A DNA stretch of 64,000 nucleotides from Clostridium sp. OS1-26 (GCF_030915445.1 NZ_CP133264.1:496001-560000); one strand, 5' to 3'. Shown: positions 1 through 10,614, counted from the stretch's first letter. Notes: generated by a model from the sequence alone, not told the origin. Translations and numbers: made by a program.

Positions 1-27
1 TGTTGTCAATTATGCTCTAAAAAACAC

Positions 28-56
28 TTGAAGTACTGAAAAATTAATGATATAAT
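28..56 (+). promoter_or_regulatory. Promoter of rpsT
   Basis: A sigma-A type promoter is visible: TTGAAG at 28-33, a 17-base spacer, then a perfect TATAAT at 51-56. It lies about 80 bases upstream of rpsT, leaving a short leader that could carry S20 autoregulation. Confidence 0.6.
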
Positions 57-137
57 ATCATTTGTTGAATAAACGAGACTCATTAGCAAATTTCCCCAAG
101 CTGTTGAGGCCCTATAAAATTATAAGGGGGTGAAAAT

Positions 138-404
138 ATGGCAAATATAAAATCAGCAAAGAAGAGAATAAGAGTTACAGAAACTAAAACTCTTAGAAAC
201 AAAATGATTAAATCAGCATTAAAAACTGCTATAAAGAAATACTTAGCTGCTGTAGGAAGTGGAAACGCTGAGCAAGCAAAAACTACTTTTGTAGCTGCTG
301 TTAAATCTCTAGATATGGCTGCATCAAAAGGAATCATACATAAAAATAAGGCAGCAAGAAGTAAGTCAAGATTAGCAGCAAAATTAAATAGCATAACTGC
401 TTAA
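138..404 (+). CDS. rpsT: 30S ribosomal protein S20
   Basis: This 88-residue, Lys/Ala-rich basic protein starts [13 protein letters not shown] and has the alternating helical pattern of bacterial S20, which binds 16S rRNA early in 30S assembly. The length is normal for the family. A strong ribosome binding site (AAGGGGGTG) precedes the ATG. The gene is monocistronic, with its own promoter and a terminator directly after the stop. It faces holA and comEC convergently, which is the usual clostridial arrangement at this locus. Confidence 0.97.
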   Translation: MANIKSAKKRIRVTETKTLRNKMIKSALKTAIKKYLAAVGSGNAEQAKTTFVAAVKSLDMAASKGIIHKNKAARSKSRLAAKLNSITA

Positions 405-442
405 TAAATAAACCGGTTTTTTACAACCGGTTATTTATTTTT
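405..442 (+). terminator. Terminator of rpsT (possibly bidirectional)
   Basis: A dyad with arms around AAATAAACCGG and CCGGTTATTTATTT, followed by T-rich sequence, begins directly after the rpsT stop. It lies between the convergent rpsT and holA stops and could serve both. Confidence 0.8.
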
Positions 443-467
443 GTTTTTTATTGTTTAATTATATAAG

Positions 468-1510
468 TTATCCTGCTATAGCATTTACGATTAATAATTC
501 CAACTCTGTTTTTTCATCAACTGTTGAGGTCTTCATCTTCTGCTCAGCATTTATACAAAGCTCAATAGCATGTTGAAGCTGTCTTAAAGTGAACTTTTTC
601 CCTTGAGATAAAAGCATATCAAAAGCATAATCTGATCTTACATTGACCTCTTTCATAATAGTTTCTTTACTTTTTTTAGCATTAACCCCCAGTTTTACTT
701 TAAATAGCAAAGTAAATTGTCTCTCAATCATATTCAGTATGTGATTTGTTTTTTCACCCCTGTATATAAGCTCATTTAGTACTTCAAGAGCTTCTTTCAA
801 TTTTTTATTTGAAATTGGATTCACTAAATCAAAAATGTCATCATCACTACTTTTTAGAAATAAAGCTTTGATATCTTCCTTAGTTATATCTCTCCCGTCT
901 GTAAAGCAGCAGAGTTTCTCAACTTCATTTTCAACTACACTCAAATTATTTTCGTCCATTATGCTGCAAAAAGCTTTTAATTCAATACGCCCTATTTGTT
1001 TATCTCTATTTTCAAAAAAACTTTTATCTTATTCTCTAACTGTTGACCTTTTAGTTTGTCAACTTTTACTGTGCAAGCACTCTTGCTAAGTTTATTTATT
1101 CGCTTTCCCGGCTTATCTCTTTTTCCCTTAAACACATCATAAATTATAAGTATGCAATGATCTGGTATTGTGCCTATATACTCACAAAAACTGTTAAAAG
1201 CTTTATCTGCGGAAATCTTACTGTTTTCTCCCTTATCATCCTCTATGAAAGAGGCTCTATATACTAAAACGACCTTTTTGTCGCTCATGAAAGGAAGTGT
1301 TTGACATGCATTTATCACAGGCTCAAAGCTTTCTAAAGAATTACCATCAAACTCCATGTAGTTTAAATCCATAAAATCTTTATCTACAAACTTACTTACT
1401 AGAGACTTAACACATTCTTTTATAGTCTGTTCATCATTACCACATAATACATAACAATTATTCATAATATTTTTCTTTATATTTTGATGAAAAGTAGCTA
1501 CATCTATCAC
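468..1510 (-). pseudogene. holA: holA, DNA polymerase III delta subunit, frameshifted in this sequence
   Basis: Two adjacent frames make one delta subunit of about 345 residues, the clamp-loader protein that opens the beta clamp. The N-terminal half (1510-992) has the AAA+-like HolA region; the C-terminal half (to 468) continues with the helical collar domain. The join is at a run of seven A on the plus strand (1014-1020). Adding one base gives an uninterrupted reading ...FFENRDKQIGRIELKAF..., which is typical HolA sequence. Because holA is essential, a one-base homopolymer under-call is far more likely than true loss. The gene follows comEC, as in other clostridia. Confidence 0.88.
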
Positions 1511-1527
1511 TTAAATACACCTCATTA

Positions 1528-3309
1528 TTAATACACTCTAACTATTCTATTGAATATTATAACATATAAAGATATGTTGTCTTCACTAATGTCCACTTTA
1601 TTATTTTGAGAATTATTTTCTAATGACCTTTGTGGCAATTTTATAGCATCATAGCTTCTAAATACACTTAAAGCTTCTTTTTTCATATTATTGTTGATAA
1701 AAACGAACTTTTTATTTTTATTACTTATAATCGTATTAAAAGTGTTATCTTCACCATAGCACATCGCCTCTAGTTGAAAACTTCCGTCAATAGCAATTTT
1801 AAAATTTCGCTTAGGGTTAGTAAAAATTTTCTCTACATTCATTTTTTCCTTTATATTAATTACCTCCTTAACTGAAGATTGGCTATAGCTGCATACCATA
1901 GCTTTAGTAGTTTTGTACTTTATAACTACTCCTTCCCCTTCAGAAAAGCTAATGTGATATATTTGAGGTACAAAACTGTAACTTTGAAATAATATTAATA
2001 TCAATATAAATGCTGGCAAGTATTTAATTTTTTTATAACCATGCCTATATAAAATAAAACTTAAATAAATTAAGATTAAAGCAAAACCATCTAAATATGT
2101 TAAATAACTTATAGGGGGACAAAATTTTAGAATTAAATAATTCGCACCTTCTATAGCAGTTAACATAAAATTTAATCCACTGTTTAAAAATCTAAACATT
2201 ACAGGAATAGAGCAAAATAATAACGCCAAATTTCCTAATATAACTATCACGGAGTACATCGGAAGTAAAAAAATATTTCCTAATATAAATCCACCGCTAA
2301 AGTTTTGAACATTAAATGCTGTATAGGGTACAGAAAATATTTGAGAACTCAATGTTATGCTTAAACTCTCGTTTAACTTTTGAGGTAGTCTATATACTGT
2401 TCTTAGAATTTTTTTATAATATAAGATAATCCCAAGGGTAGCCAGGAAAGATAGCATAAAGCCAACATCTATGATATAGTAGGGTTTAATTACAAGCAGT
2501 ATAAGAGCTGCCAACGCTAAGGATGATAGATTATCATAATTTTTAAAAAACATTTTAGAAAATTTGAATATAATTATCATTATAAAAGCTCTTACAGTTG
2601 AAGCTTGCATTCCTGTGAAAAGTATATAAATAAAAGATACTAAAATTGCAAATTTTAACCCAATAACAAGCTCCAATACCTTGTATATAATTGCCATATG
2701 AAATCCAGATACACTGACAGCGTGAAACACTCCCATTTTTAGAAACTCATTTTTCTGATCTTTAGTCAAATATCCTGTATCACCATAACAGAGAGCCAAC
2801 ACTAAAGCAGATCTCTCATCCCCTAATATTTCTTTATACTGCGTATAAATATTTCTTTTTATTTCATACAAATAGTACACATAATCCTTTTTACAAATAT
2901 CATATCTATCTACTTTATAGTTTCCTATAACTCCTCTAGAGAAATCCCTATCATTTTTAAAAGTTCCATAAATCTTTATTCTTTCTCCTTCTTTAATTTT
3001 ACTTACCTTCCCATTTAATAGCATCTTTCTTCCTTTATAGCTACTTACATAATAATATCCCTTATTTTCAGTCATTCTAACTTCTATAGTACTCGGAACC
3101 TTTATGTTGAAGTATATAGTAAAGCTAAAAATTCCTATAGCAAAGAAAAATATATTTATAATAAAAAATTTTTCATCTAATGTAAAGAAAAGAATAGCAA
3201 AAAAAGATGCAGTGATTACTGCACCTATGAGAGCATTTTCATACAACATCATTGAAGAAGCACATCCAATAAAAACTGAGATAGAATAATAAATAAGAGG
3301 TCTTTTCAT
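1528..3309 (-). CDS. comEC: ComEC/Rec2-family DNA uptake membrane channel, degenerate C-terminal domain
   Basis: A polytopic membrane protein of 593 residues. It has N-terminal membrane segments, an OB-like soluble stretch, then the competence core with LVLALCYGDTGYLTKDQ and VSVSGFHMAIIY, the signature of ComEC channels that pass single-stranded DNA inward. Family members of 700-800 residues usually end in a metallo-beta-lactamase-like domain. Here the tail after about residue 460 is short and I see no HxHxDH metal motif, so that domain is reduced or lost. I chose the ATG at 3309 because AGGTGG sits 7 bases upstream; a GTG at 3321 is the alternative. It lies 17 bases upstream of holA. Confidence 0.88.
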   Translation of the reverse strand: MKRPLIYYSISVFIGCASSMMLYENALIGAVITASFFAILFFTLDEKFFIINIFFFAIGIFSFTIYFNIKVPSTIEVRMTENKGYYYVSSYKGRKMLLNGKVSKIKEGERIKIYGTFKNDRDFSRGVIGNYKVDRYDICKKDYVYYLYEIKRNIYTQYKEILGDERSALVLALCYGDTGYLTKDQKNEFLKMGVFHAVSVSGFHMAIIYKVLELVIGLKFAILVSFIYILFTGMQASTVRAFIMIIIFKFSKMFFKNYDNLSSLALAALILLVIKPYYIIDVGFMLSFLATLGIILYYKKILRTVYRLPQKLNESLSITLSSQIFSVPYTAFNVQNFSGGFILGNIFLLPMYSVIVILGNLALLFCSIPVMFRFLNSGLNFMLTAIEGANYLILKFCPPISYLTYLDGFALILIYLSFILYRHGYKKIKYLPAFILILILFQSYSFVPQIYHISFSEGEGVVIKYKTTKAMVCSYSQSSVKEVINIKEKMNVEKIFTNPKRNFKIAIDGSFQLEAMCYGEDNTFNTIISNKNKKFVFINNNMKKEALSVFRSYDAIKLPQRSLENNSQNNKVDISEDNISLYVIIFNRIVRVY

Positions 3310-3352
3310 ATATATCACCACCTATTATAATATTTACCAAACAACAGGTGGC

Positions 3353-5950
3353 TTAATCATAATATTGTTCTTTGCCTAATTTATTAAATAGCGAAATTAC
3401 AATACATACGGCCAAAATAGCCAATGTAATTTTCCAATAGTCTACACTTAAAATTACATGTAAACCTCCCATTAACACCATTATTCCGAACTGCAAAAGC
3501 AAGTTTAAACCTAAAATTAAATTCGAGAATTTATTTCGGAACAACTTCATCTTAGAGAAGCTAAGAGTAAAAAATACAGCACTCAAATTTAATGCAGTAA
3601 AAGATGCTGCTTGAGCAAATGCTATCCCCTTGCTGTATGTTAACATAAGCACTATAAATGCTCCTATTCCCATTATTGACCCATTAAAAATTACAAAAGG
3701 TTTATTCTCTTTTATAATATCTTTATCTAATTTATAATCGGCACATTTAACATCCTCATATTTATACTGAATTGCTAAAGCCATGCTGGATATGATTATT
3801 AATATATTGTGAAACCAAAAACTCTCTATATACATTAATGGAATATTATATTTCCGCAAAAACACTAATGAAGTAAATATAAGCATAGCAGTTGCACAAC
3901 TTATAATATAGAGAATAATTTTTTTTATTAGATTAATTATTCTTCTTGAATCTTCAAGCATATCTAAAATATGCATAAATCCAATATCCTTTAGAATAAT
4001 ATCTGATAACTTTTTAACCATTTTACTAGTTGAAGTTGTAATTCCTATGTCAGATACTCTTAAAGCTGGTAAATCAATTAATTTAGAACCAATTATAGCA
4101 GTAGTATGTCCATAACTTTTTAGTGCTTTTAGTATCTTAACCTTATGTTTGGAATTTATCTTTGAAAAGATTCCTATTTTATCTCCTATTCTGTCAAATT
4201 CATCACTTGGCATATTGTCAATCTCTACTCCCGATATTATCTCATTCACCTTTGATACTAACTTCATCTTTTTACCTATAGCAAAAGCAGTAAGCTTATT
4301 ATCATCAGTAATAATAACAGGCTTGATATTTAACATCTCACTTCTGGCAATAGAGTCTATTGCCTCACTCTTCAACATGTTCTCAAATCCTATCAATCCC
4401 ACAAACACTAAATTGCTTTCAATATTTTCTTTAACACTGGGCTCATAGTTAAAATTCCTATAGGCAAATCCTACAACTGATAAACATTTAGCAGACATGC
4501 TAACCCCTGCGCTTCTTATTGCATTTATTTCATCTTCTGTTATATCTAATTCCACGCCATTCTTCATTATGTGTGTACATTTATTTATTATAGAATCTAC
4601 AGAACCTTTAATATTAGCTCTATAATTTTCATCTACAGAGTTTATTGTGGTTAATATCTTTCTATCATTATCAAAAGGAATATATAAAACTCTTTTATGC
4701 TGTCTATCTAAACTTCTTTTATCTAACCCATTCATCATAGCAAATTTAATAATTGCCGCTTCCATTAAATCTTCTTTAGGACTTATTAACTTTCCAGTAC
4801 TTACTTGTGTGTCATTACAAAGTAATCCTATATGCAACATTCTTTGTAGATTTTCAATATCCCCTTCATTTGAGCTGCCACTTACTACATCGCTGATAAC
4901 ATCTATAAAATTCCCATTAGTAAATATCTTTGCAACTTCCATCTTATTTTTTGAAAAGGATCCTACCTTGTCAGTACAAATAACTGATATTGAAGATAAT
5001 TTTTCTATAATAGATAAATCTTTAAATTCAATAGAATTTTTCTTCATCTTTTTTAATAAGAATAATGAGACTACACTTAAAATAATTACAATGCCTTGTG
5101 GCACAGAATTCAAAATGAACTCAGCAGAAGTATAAATCATTTGCTTTATATTTTCTTTACTAACTATTTCTAGAGATATATTTATTACTAAAGCCGCTAT
5201 TATAAACACACAGAAATAATTAATAATTTCATGCACCTTTTTCCCAACTTCTGTACTCTTATTCTCTTCTGAAAAGAAAAGCTTTACCATATTAGCTATT
5301 TGAGTATTCATACCTGTGGCAATTACTATACCAGTACCACTACCTCCAACAACAAAAGAGGACTTAAAAAGTATATTTTTCATATCAGATAATGTTATTT
5401 CTTTGTCTTCTATTTTTGTCTCATATTTCTCTGCTATATATTTCTCTCCAGTAACAGAAGTTTCATTTACTTTTAAATCCTCACTTTCAATAACTCGTAG
5501 GTCAGCTGGAACCCCTTCTCCTTGCCCTACAATAACAATATCACCTATAACTAATTCTTCAGTAGGTATCTTAAAAGTTCTACCATCCCTCACTACCCTT
5601 GCATAGCCAATATTTAAACTTTCTAGTTCTTTAATGTTTTTTTCGTTATTATATTTATCTAAGGATATGGGTAGTATACTCATCATTATAACTAGCAGCA
5701 TTATGCCTGCTAATATAAACTGAGCAAAGTATAAAAAAACAATTAAGCATACACTCAGCATAAGTACCCAAGGTTCTTTTATCTGATTGATAATTATCCA
5801 GTATAAACTTTTGGTCTTTGGTATAAGAATTTTATTCCCACCATACTTTTCTCTCTTGATATTTATATCATCTCCGTCTAATCCGGAATAGATATTACTC
5901 TCTAGAAGTTTTACTATTTCACTCCACGAGGATCTATACCACTGAATCAT
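3353..5950 (-). CDS. P-type cation-transporting ATPase homologue with degenerate catalytic motifs
   Basis: 865 residues with the full P-type layout: N-terminal cation-ATPase domain, actuator domain with a TGE-type loop (SVTGEKYIAEK), M4, phosphorylation and nucleotide domains, and C-terminal membrane helices. It most resembles calcium-type (P2A) pumps. Key motifs are altered. DKTGTLT reads DKVGSFS, with the phosphorylated Asp kept. The hinge GDGxND reads IGSKLID. The M4 ion motif PEGL reads PQGI. Family knowledge says these residues drive phosphorylation, magnesium binding and ion binding, so I infer a pump that is impaired or has been repurposed. The frame is intact over 2.6 kb, which argues against a dead gene. 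It lies upstream of comEC in the same direction. Confidence 0.8.
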   Translation of the reverse strand: MIQWYRSSWSEIVKLLESNIYSGLDGDDINIKREKYGGNKILIPKTKSLYWIIINQIKEPWVLMLSVCLIVFLYFAQFILAGIMLLVIMMSILPISLDKYNNEKNIKELESLNIGYARVVRDGRTFKIPTEELVIGDIVIVGQGEGVPADLRVIESEDLKVNETSVTGEKYIAEKYETKIEDKEITLSDMKNILFKSSFVVGGSGTGIVIATGMNTQIANMVKLFFSEENKSTEVGKKVHEIINYFCVFIIAALVINISLEIVSKENIKQMIYTSAEFILNSVPQGIVIILSVVSLFLLKKMKKNSIEFKDLSIIEKLSSISVICTDKVGSFSKNKMEVAKIFTNGNFIDVISDVVSGSSNEGDIENLQRMLHIGLLCNDTQVSTGKLISPKEDLMEAAIIKFAMMNGLDKRSLDRQHKRVLYIPFDNDRKILTTINSVDENYRANIKGSVDSIINKCTHIMKNGVELDITEDEINAIRSAGVSMSAKCLSVVGFAYRNFNYEPSVKENIESNLVFVGLIGFENMLKSEAIDSIARSEMLNIKPVIITDDNKLTAFAIGKKMKLVSKVNEIISGVEIDNMPSDEFDRIGDKIGIFSKINSKHKVKILKALKSYGHTTAIIGSKLIDLPALRVSDIGITTSTSKMVKKLSDIILKDIGFMHILDMLEDSRRIINLIKKIILYIISCATAMLIFTSLVFLRKYNIPLMYIESFWFHNILIIISSMALAIQYKYEDVKCADYKLDKDIIKENKPFVIFNGSIMGIGAFIVLMLTYSKGIAFAQAASFTALNLSAVFFTLSFSKMKLFRNKFSNLILGLNLLLQFGIMVLMGGLHVILSVDYWKITLAILAVCIVISLFNKLGKEQYYD

Positions 5951-6712
5951 ACACTTTCACCTTTCTATTTTATTAATAAATGAAACTCCTTCTCTATAGT
6001 CTCGAATGAGTACTCGCTGAGTAAGTGATTCATTTCAAATCAAAGACTTGAGTTCTCTGTTTAAGCAATCATCCCAAAATTAGAGATTTTGAACGTCTGC
6101 TTAGAGGTAATAATTGTAACTTTAAATATATTTACAGACTTATATAACTAAACAATAGCTATATTGGATTTATATCACTTCTAATAGTCGTGCTAATATT
6201 ATAAGACTTTAAAATAAAATAATAATTTTACTTATTCCTATCTTAGACTATAAACCACATGATTCGCACAATATATTAGATTTTAAATTTTTAGTATAAA
6301 AATTATAGTAATTTTTATACATTTTGTCTGCTTGTTAAAAACATTTATAAAATATTGTCATTGACTTTTCGACATTTTTATTTTTATTAAAATCTTTTTT
6401 CTAAAAAATGCATCAATAAATAATTAATTCACTTATTTTTTTACAACTTCCAAATGCAGTAATGCCAATTGACACAGCCTTCACACTATGGTAACATTAT
6501 GTAAAAACATACTGTTTTTAAAAAATGATCATTGATAATTGAATATAATATAATTTAAAATTTCTTTTTTCCAAATACTCCACTAATCATGATATGTCAT
6601 ATTTATGCATATCTTGTTTTAAATTTCAATAAAATTCCAGAAAATAGTGAATAAATATTTATTTCATTTTTTAAAATTTCACAGCTAAATCATAAAAATT
6701 GGGGGTTGAAAC
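5951..6712. other. AT-rich intergenic region upstream of the opp operon
   Basis: 762 bases without a convincing gene between the divergent ATPase and oppB. The left part (about 6000-6115) has short inverted segments and a GTTCTCTGTTTA motif reminiscent of intergenic repeats near 58.9 and 62.5 kb. The right part is very AT-rich. I saw no T-box or recognised riboswitch. Confidence 0.5.
6469..6497 (+). promoter_or_regulatory. Possible promoter of the opp operon
   Basis: TTGACA at 6469-6474 is followed after 17 bases by TAACAT (6492-6497), which implies a leader of roughly 210 bases before oppB. The -10 is imperfect, so this is only a candidate. Confidence 0.35.
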
Positions 6713-7636
6713 ATGATCAATTACATTCTAAAAAGATTATTTTACAGCGTTGTTACTATTTGGGTGGTTATCACTCTAACCTTCTTTTTAATGCATAAAA
6801 TACCCGGAGGGCCTTTTGATGCAGAAAAAAAATTACCTCCTCAAGTTCAAGCAAACCTTGAAGCAAAGTTTGGGCTTAACAAACCTCTTGGGGAACAATA
6901 TACAACTTATCTAAAAAATGTTGTTTTACATGGAGACTTAGGTCCTTCAATGAGATATGAAGGCAAAAGTGTAAATGATGTAATAGGCTACTCATTTCCT
7001 GCAACAGCAAAACTCGGACTGTGTTCAGTAGGCTTTGCACTTATAGTAGGATTATACATGGGAATAACTGCTGCACTTCATCAAGGAAAATGGCAGGACA
7101 ACCTCTGTATGGTTATTGCTACTTTTGGCGTGACAGTTCCAAGCTTTGTTATGGCAACCTTCTTCATTTATTTTTTTGCGGTTTATTTAGGATGGTTTCC
7201 TGCAGTAGGCTTTGATGGACCAGAAAATTTAGTATTACCAGCAGTGGCTCTCGGCGGATATGCTACTGCATTTATTGCCAGACTTTCTAGATCAAGTCTT
7301 TTAGAAGTTATAAGACAAGACTATATAAAAGTTGCTAAAGCTAAAGGATTACAAAAGGCAAAAATAATTTATAAGCATGCCCTTAAGAATTCATTAATAC
7401 CTATAATAACATATTTAGGACCTCTTCTTGCTGGTGTACTTACCGGAAGCTTTGTAATAGAAACATTATTTGGAATACCTGGACTCGGAAGAGAGTTTGT
7501 ACAAAGCATAGGTAACAGAGATTATACCACTACCCTAGGAGTAACTATTTTCTACAGTACCTTATTGGTAGGATGTAATCTATTGGTAGACTTATTATAT
7601 GTAACAATAGACCCAAGAATAAAACTAGAAAGTTAA
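6713..7636 (+). CDS. oppB: Oligopeptide ABC transporter permease OppB
   Basis: 307 residues, six predicted membrane segments. The N-terminus YILKRLFYSVVTIWVVITLT and the IPGGPFD segment are characteristic of OppB/DppB. The EAA-type loop around residues 200-225 (RSSLLEVIRQDYIKVAKAKG) contacts the ATPases. It pairs with OppC to form the transmembrane pore. The ATG is preceded by GGGGG. First gene of oppBCDFA, with only 12 bases to oppC. Confidence 0.93.
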   Translation: MINYILKRLFYSVVTIWVVITLTFFLMHKIPGGPFDAEKKLPPQVQANLEAKFGLNKPLGEQYTTYLKNVVLHGDLGPSMRYEGKSVNDVIGYSFPATAKLGLCSVGFALIVGLYMGITAALHQGKWQDNLCMVIATFGVTVPSFVMATFFIYFFAVYLGWFPAVGFDGPENLVLPAVALGGYATAFIARLSRSSLLEVIRQDYIKVAKAKGLQKAKIIYKHALKNSLIPIITYLGPLLAGVLTGSFVIETLFGIPGLGREFVQSIGNRDYTTTLGVTIFYSTLLVGCNLLVDLLYVTIDPRIKLES

Positions 7637-7648
7637 GGAGGTCACAAA

Positions 7649-8611
7649 ATGCAAGTAACTAAAAATTTAGATGAAAATTTAAACATAACAGTATCTAATT
7701 CTATACCAAAAGATATGTTTGAAAAAGTTCCTTCTGCAGATAAAAATTCTGAAGCTATAGTAAGGCCAAGTCTCACATACTGGCAAGATGTTTGGAGAAG
7801 ATTAAAAGAAAACAAACTGGCTATGATAGGATTAACATTTGTTGTATTAATTACAATTATTGCAATTATAGGTCCTTTACTTTCAAAATACAACTACTAC
7901 TCACAGGATCTAGATATGGCCAACCAACCTCCAAGTGCAGCTCACTGGTTTGGTACAGATAAATTCGGAAGAGACATTTTTGTTAGAATACTTTATGGAG
8001 CAAGAATATCTTTAGCAGTTGGATATGCAGCAAGTATTCTTAACATAGTTATAGGTATTTTATATGGAGGTATAGCAGGATATTTTGGTGGAAAAATAGA
8101 CAACCTCATGATGAGAATAGTAGATATTCTATACTCCATCCCTATGATGATATACGTAATACTTTTAATGGTTATTTTCGGTGCTGGATTAAAAAGTATC
8201 ATAATAGCTCTAGCAATAGCATATTGGTTAACTATGGCAAGAATAGTAAGGGGACAGATTATGTCTTTAAAGCAACAAGAATTCGTTTTTGCCGCTAAAA
8301 CATTGGGAGCTTCTTCTATGAGAATACTTTTAAGGCATCTTATCCCTAATTGCATGGGTCCAATAATCGTAACTCTCACACTGTCAGTGCCAGAAGCTAT
8401 ATTTACAGAATCCTTTTTAAGCTTTATAGGCCTTGGTGTTTCCGCACCGCAAGCATCTTGGGGAACACTTGCATCAGAGGCATTAGAAGGGTTTCAACTG
8501 TATCCAACACAGTTGTTTTTTCCAGCCTTAGCAATCTGTTTAACAATATTGGCATTTAACCTATTGGGTGATGGCTTGAGAGATGCTTTAGACCCTAAGA
8601 TGAGAAAGTAA
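7649..8611 (+). CDS. oppC: Oligopeptide ABC transporter permease OppC
   Basis: 320 residues with a cytoplasmic N-terminal extension (about 50 residues), the OppC N-terminal helix (WRRLKENKLAMIGL) and five further membrane segments. The landmark HWFGTDKFGRDIFVRILYG and the coupling loop VRGQIMSLKQQEFVFAAKTLG are both present. It is the second permease of the Opp importer. Its start has AAGGAGG upstream, and it ends 15 bases before oppD, so the operon is translated as a tight unit. Confidence 0.93.
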   Translation: MQVTKNLDENLNITVSNSIPKDMFEKVPSADKNSEAIVRPSLTYWQDVWRRLKENKLAMIGLTFVVLITIIAIIGPLLSKYNYYSQDLDMANQPPSAAHWFGTDKFGRDIFVRILYGARISLAVGYAASILNIVIGILYGGIAGYFGGKIDNLMMRIVDILYSIPMMIYVILLMVIFGAGLKSIIIALAIAYWLTMARIVRGQIMSLKQQEFVFAAKTLGASSMRILLRHLIPNCMGPIIVTLTLSVPEAIFTESFLSFIGLGVSAPQASWGTLASEALEGFQLYPTQLFFPALAICLTILAFNLLGDGLRDALDPKMRK

Positions 8612-8626
8612 TAGGAGGCTTTTATT

Positions 8627-9637
8627 ATGGAGAAATTACTTGAAATTAAAAATTTACACACATCATTTTATACTCATGTCGGAGAAGTAAAAGCCGTAAG
8701 AGGAGTTTCTCTAGATTTAGATAAAGGAGAAGCTATCGGAATAGTTGGAGAGTCAGGCAGTGGTAAAAGTATTACTATGATGTCTACTATGAGACTTTTA
8801 ACTGACAATGGAAAAATAACAGAAGGTCAAGTATTATTTAACGAAAAAGATTTATCTAAATTACGAGAAAAAGAAATGGAAAAAATAAGAGGAAACGAAA
8901 TAGGAATGATATTTCAAGATCCTATGACTTCATTAAATCCAGTTTTCACTATAGGTGAACAATTAATGGAACCTCTTATAAAACATAAAAAGATGAGCAA
9001 AACTGATGCTTTCAACAAAGCGGTAGAAATGCTTAAATTAGTTGGAATTCCTAGTCCCGAAAAAAGAATGAAACAATACCCACACGAATTTTCCGGCGGT
9101 ATGAGACAAAGGGCTATGATTGCCATGTCTCTTGTATGTGCTCCAAAACTTTTAATAGCAGACGAGCCTACTACCGCACTAGACGTTACAATTCAAGCAC
9201 AAATTCTTGAACTTATGAAAGATTTAAAATCCAAAATAGGTATGTCTATAATCCTTATAACACATGACTTAGGGGTAGTAGCAGACGTATGTAATAGAAT
9301 CTATGTAATGTATGGTGGAACTATTGTAGAAAGCGGAACCTCAAGGGATATATTTTATAATCCTAAACATCCTTATACCTGGGGGCTTCTAAGAAGTATA
9401 CCAAATCCTAAGGAGGATATAAAAGAAAGGCTAAAGCCAATTGAAGGCACACCACCAGATCTTTTAAAACCTCCTGCTGGATGTCCTTTTGCTCCAAGAT
9501 GTGAATATACATTAAAAATATGTTTAACCGAAAGACCTCCGCAATTTGAAGCCAATAAAGGTCACTGTTCTGCATGCTGGTTAAATCACCCTGATGCACC
9601 AAAGGTTGAAGCTAACATCGAAAGGGGGAATTCATAA
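8627..9637 (+). CDS. oppD: Oligopeptide ABC transporter ATP-binding protein OppD
   Basis: 336-residue ABC ATPase: Walker A GESGSGKS (about residues 42-49), Q-loop in [14 protein letters not shown], signature SGGMRQR, Walker [13 protein letters not shown], and a switch His (ITHDLG). The C-terminal OppD/DppD extension has the cysteine cluster [14 protein letters not shown], which in relatives can hold an iron-sulfur cluster. It powers import together with OppF. Its stop overlaps the first base of the oppF start. Confidence 0.94.
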   Translation: MEKLLEIKNLHTSFYTHVGEVKAVRGVSLDLDKGEAIGIVGESGSGKSITMMSTMRLLTDNGKITEGQVLFNEKDLSKLREKEMEKIRGNEIGMIFQDPMTSLNPVFTIGEQLMEPLIKHKKMSKTDAFNKAVEMLKLVGIPSPEKRMKQYPHEFSGGMRQRAMIAMSLVCAPKLLIADEPTTALDVTIQAQILELMKDLKSKIGMSIILITHDLGVVADVCNRIYVMYGGTIVESGTSRDIFYNPKHPYTWGLLRSIPNPKEDIKERLKPIEGTPPDLLKPPAGCPFAPRCEYTLKICLTERPPQFEANKGHCSACWLNHPDAPKVEANIERGNS

Positions 9638-10614
9638 TGGAAGATAAAAAAGTGCTATTAGAAGTAAAAGGATTAAAAAAGTATTTTGAAATAAGAAAAG
9701 GGCTTTTAGCTAATAAAAAAACATATGTGAAAGCTGTAGATGATGTTTCTTTTGCTATAAATAAAGGTGAAACTTTAGGCCTTGTTGGTGAATCTGGCTG
9801 CGGAAAAACAACCACAGGTAGAACTGTTATAAAACTCTATGAACCAACAGCTGGTCAAATAATTTACAACGGACAAGACATTTCTAAGTTGTCACCTAGT
9901 CAAATTCTTCCCTACAGAAGAAAAATGCAAATGATATTTCAAGACCCTTATGCTTCACTAGATGCAAGAATGACTGTAGGAGATATAATAGGCGAATCTC
10001 TTGATATACATGGATTAATGAGAGGCAAAGAAAGAGCAGAAAGAATTCACTACCTTTTGAGTAAGGTTGGATTAAATAGAGATCATGCTAGTAGATATCC
10101 TCATGAATTTTCCGGAGGGCAAAGGCAAAGGATCGGAATAGCTAGGGCATTAGCTGTTGAGCCTGAATTTATAGTATGCGACGAGCCAATCTCCGCTTTA
10201 GACGTATCTATCCAGGCCCAAGTAGTTAATATGCTTGAGGATTTACAAGATGATTTAGGTCTTACTTATTTATTTATAGCTCACGACCTTTCAATGGTTA
10301 AACATATATCAACAAGAATTGGAGTTATGTATCTAGGAAAAATGGTAGAACTAGCTTCTAGTAATGAATTATATAAGAAACCATTACATCCATATACTCA
10401 AGCTCTTTTATCTGCTATCCCTGTTCCAGACCCTGATATGTCTGCGGCAAATAAAAGAATTATGCTTGAAGGGGAAACTCCATCTCCTATTGATCCACCA
10501 CCTGGATGCAGATTTAAAGGTAGATGTAGATATGCAAAACCAATATGTTCAGAGGCAGAGCCTGAATTAAAGGATTTAGGCGGCGGTCATTGTGTAGCAT
10601 GTCACCTCTTTTAA
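9637..10614 (+). CDS. oppF: Oligopeptide ABC transporter ATP-binding protein OppF
   Basis: 325 residues. Walker [10 protein letters not shown], signature [15 protein letters not shown], Walker [13 protein letters not shown] and H-loop IAHDLS are all intact, and the C-terminal OppF extension ends with the cysteine pattern [14 protein letters not shown]. Second ATPase of the importer. Its ATG shares a base with the oppD stop (TAATG), which implies translational coupling. Confidence 0.94.
   Translation: MEDKKVLLEVKGLKKYFEIRKGLLANKKTYVKAVDDVSFAINKGETLGLVGESGCGKTTTGRTVIKLYEPTAGQIIYNGQDISKLSPSQILPYRRKMQMIFQDPYASLDARMTVGDIIGESLDIHGLMRGKERAERIHYLLSKVGLNRDHASRYPHEFSGGQRQRIGIARALAVEPEFIVCDEPISALDVSIQAQVVNMLEDLQDDLGLTYLFIAHDLSMVKHISTRIGVMYLGKMVELASSNELYKKPLHPYTQALLSAIPVPDPDMSAANKRIMLEGETPSPIDPPPGCRFKGRCRYAKPICSEAEPELKDLGGGHCVACHLF

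Noticed and set aside
468..1510. A programmed frameshift in holA
   Set aside because: A seven-A run without a Shine-Dalgarno-like stimulator or downstream hairpin is poor for programmed slippage, and no HolA is known to use it. A sequence error is simpler.
5951..6712. A T-box or riboswitch leader for the opp operon
   Set aside because: No T-box sequence, specifier hairpin or known aptamer core could be found in the AT-rich leader.
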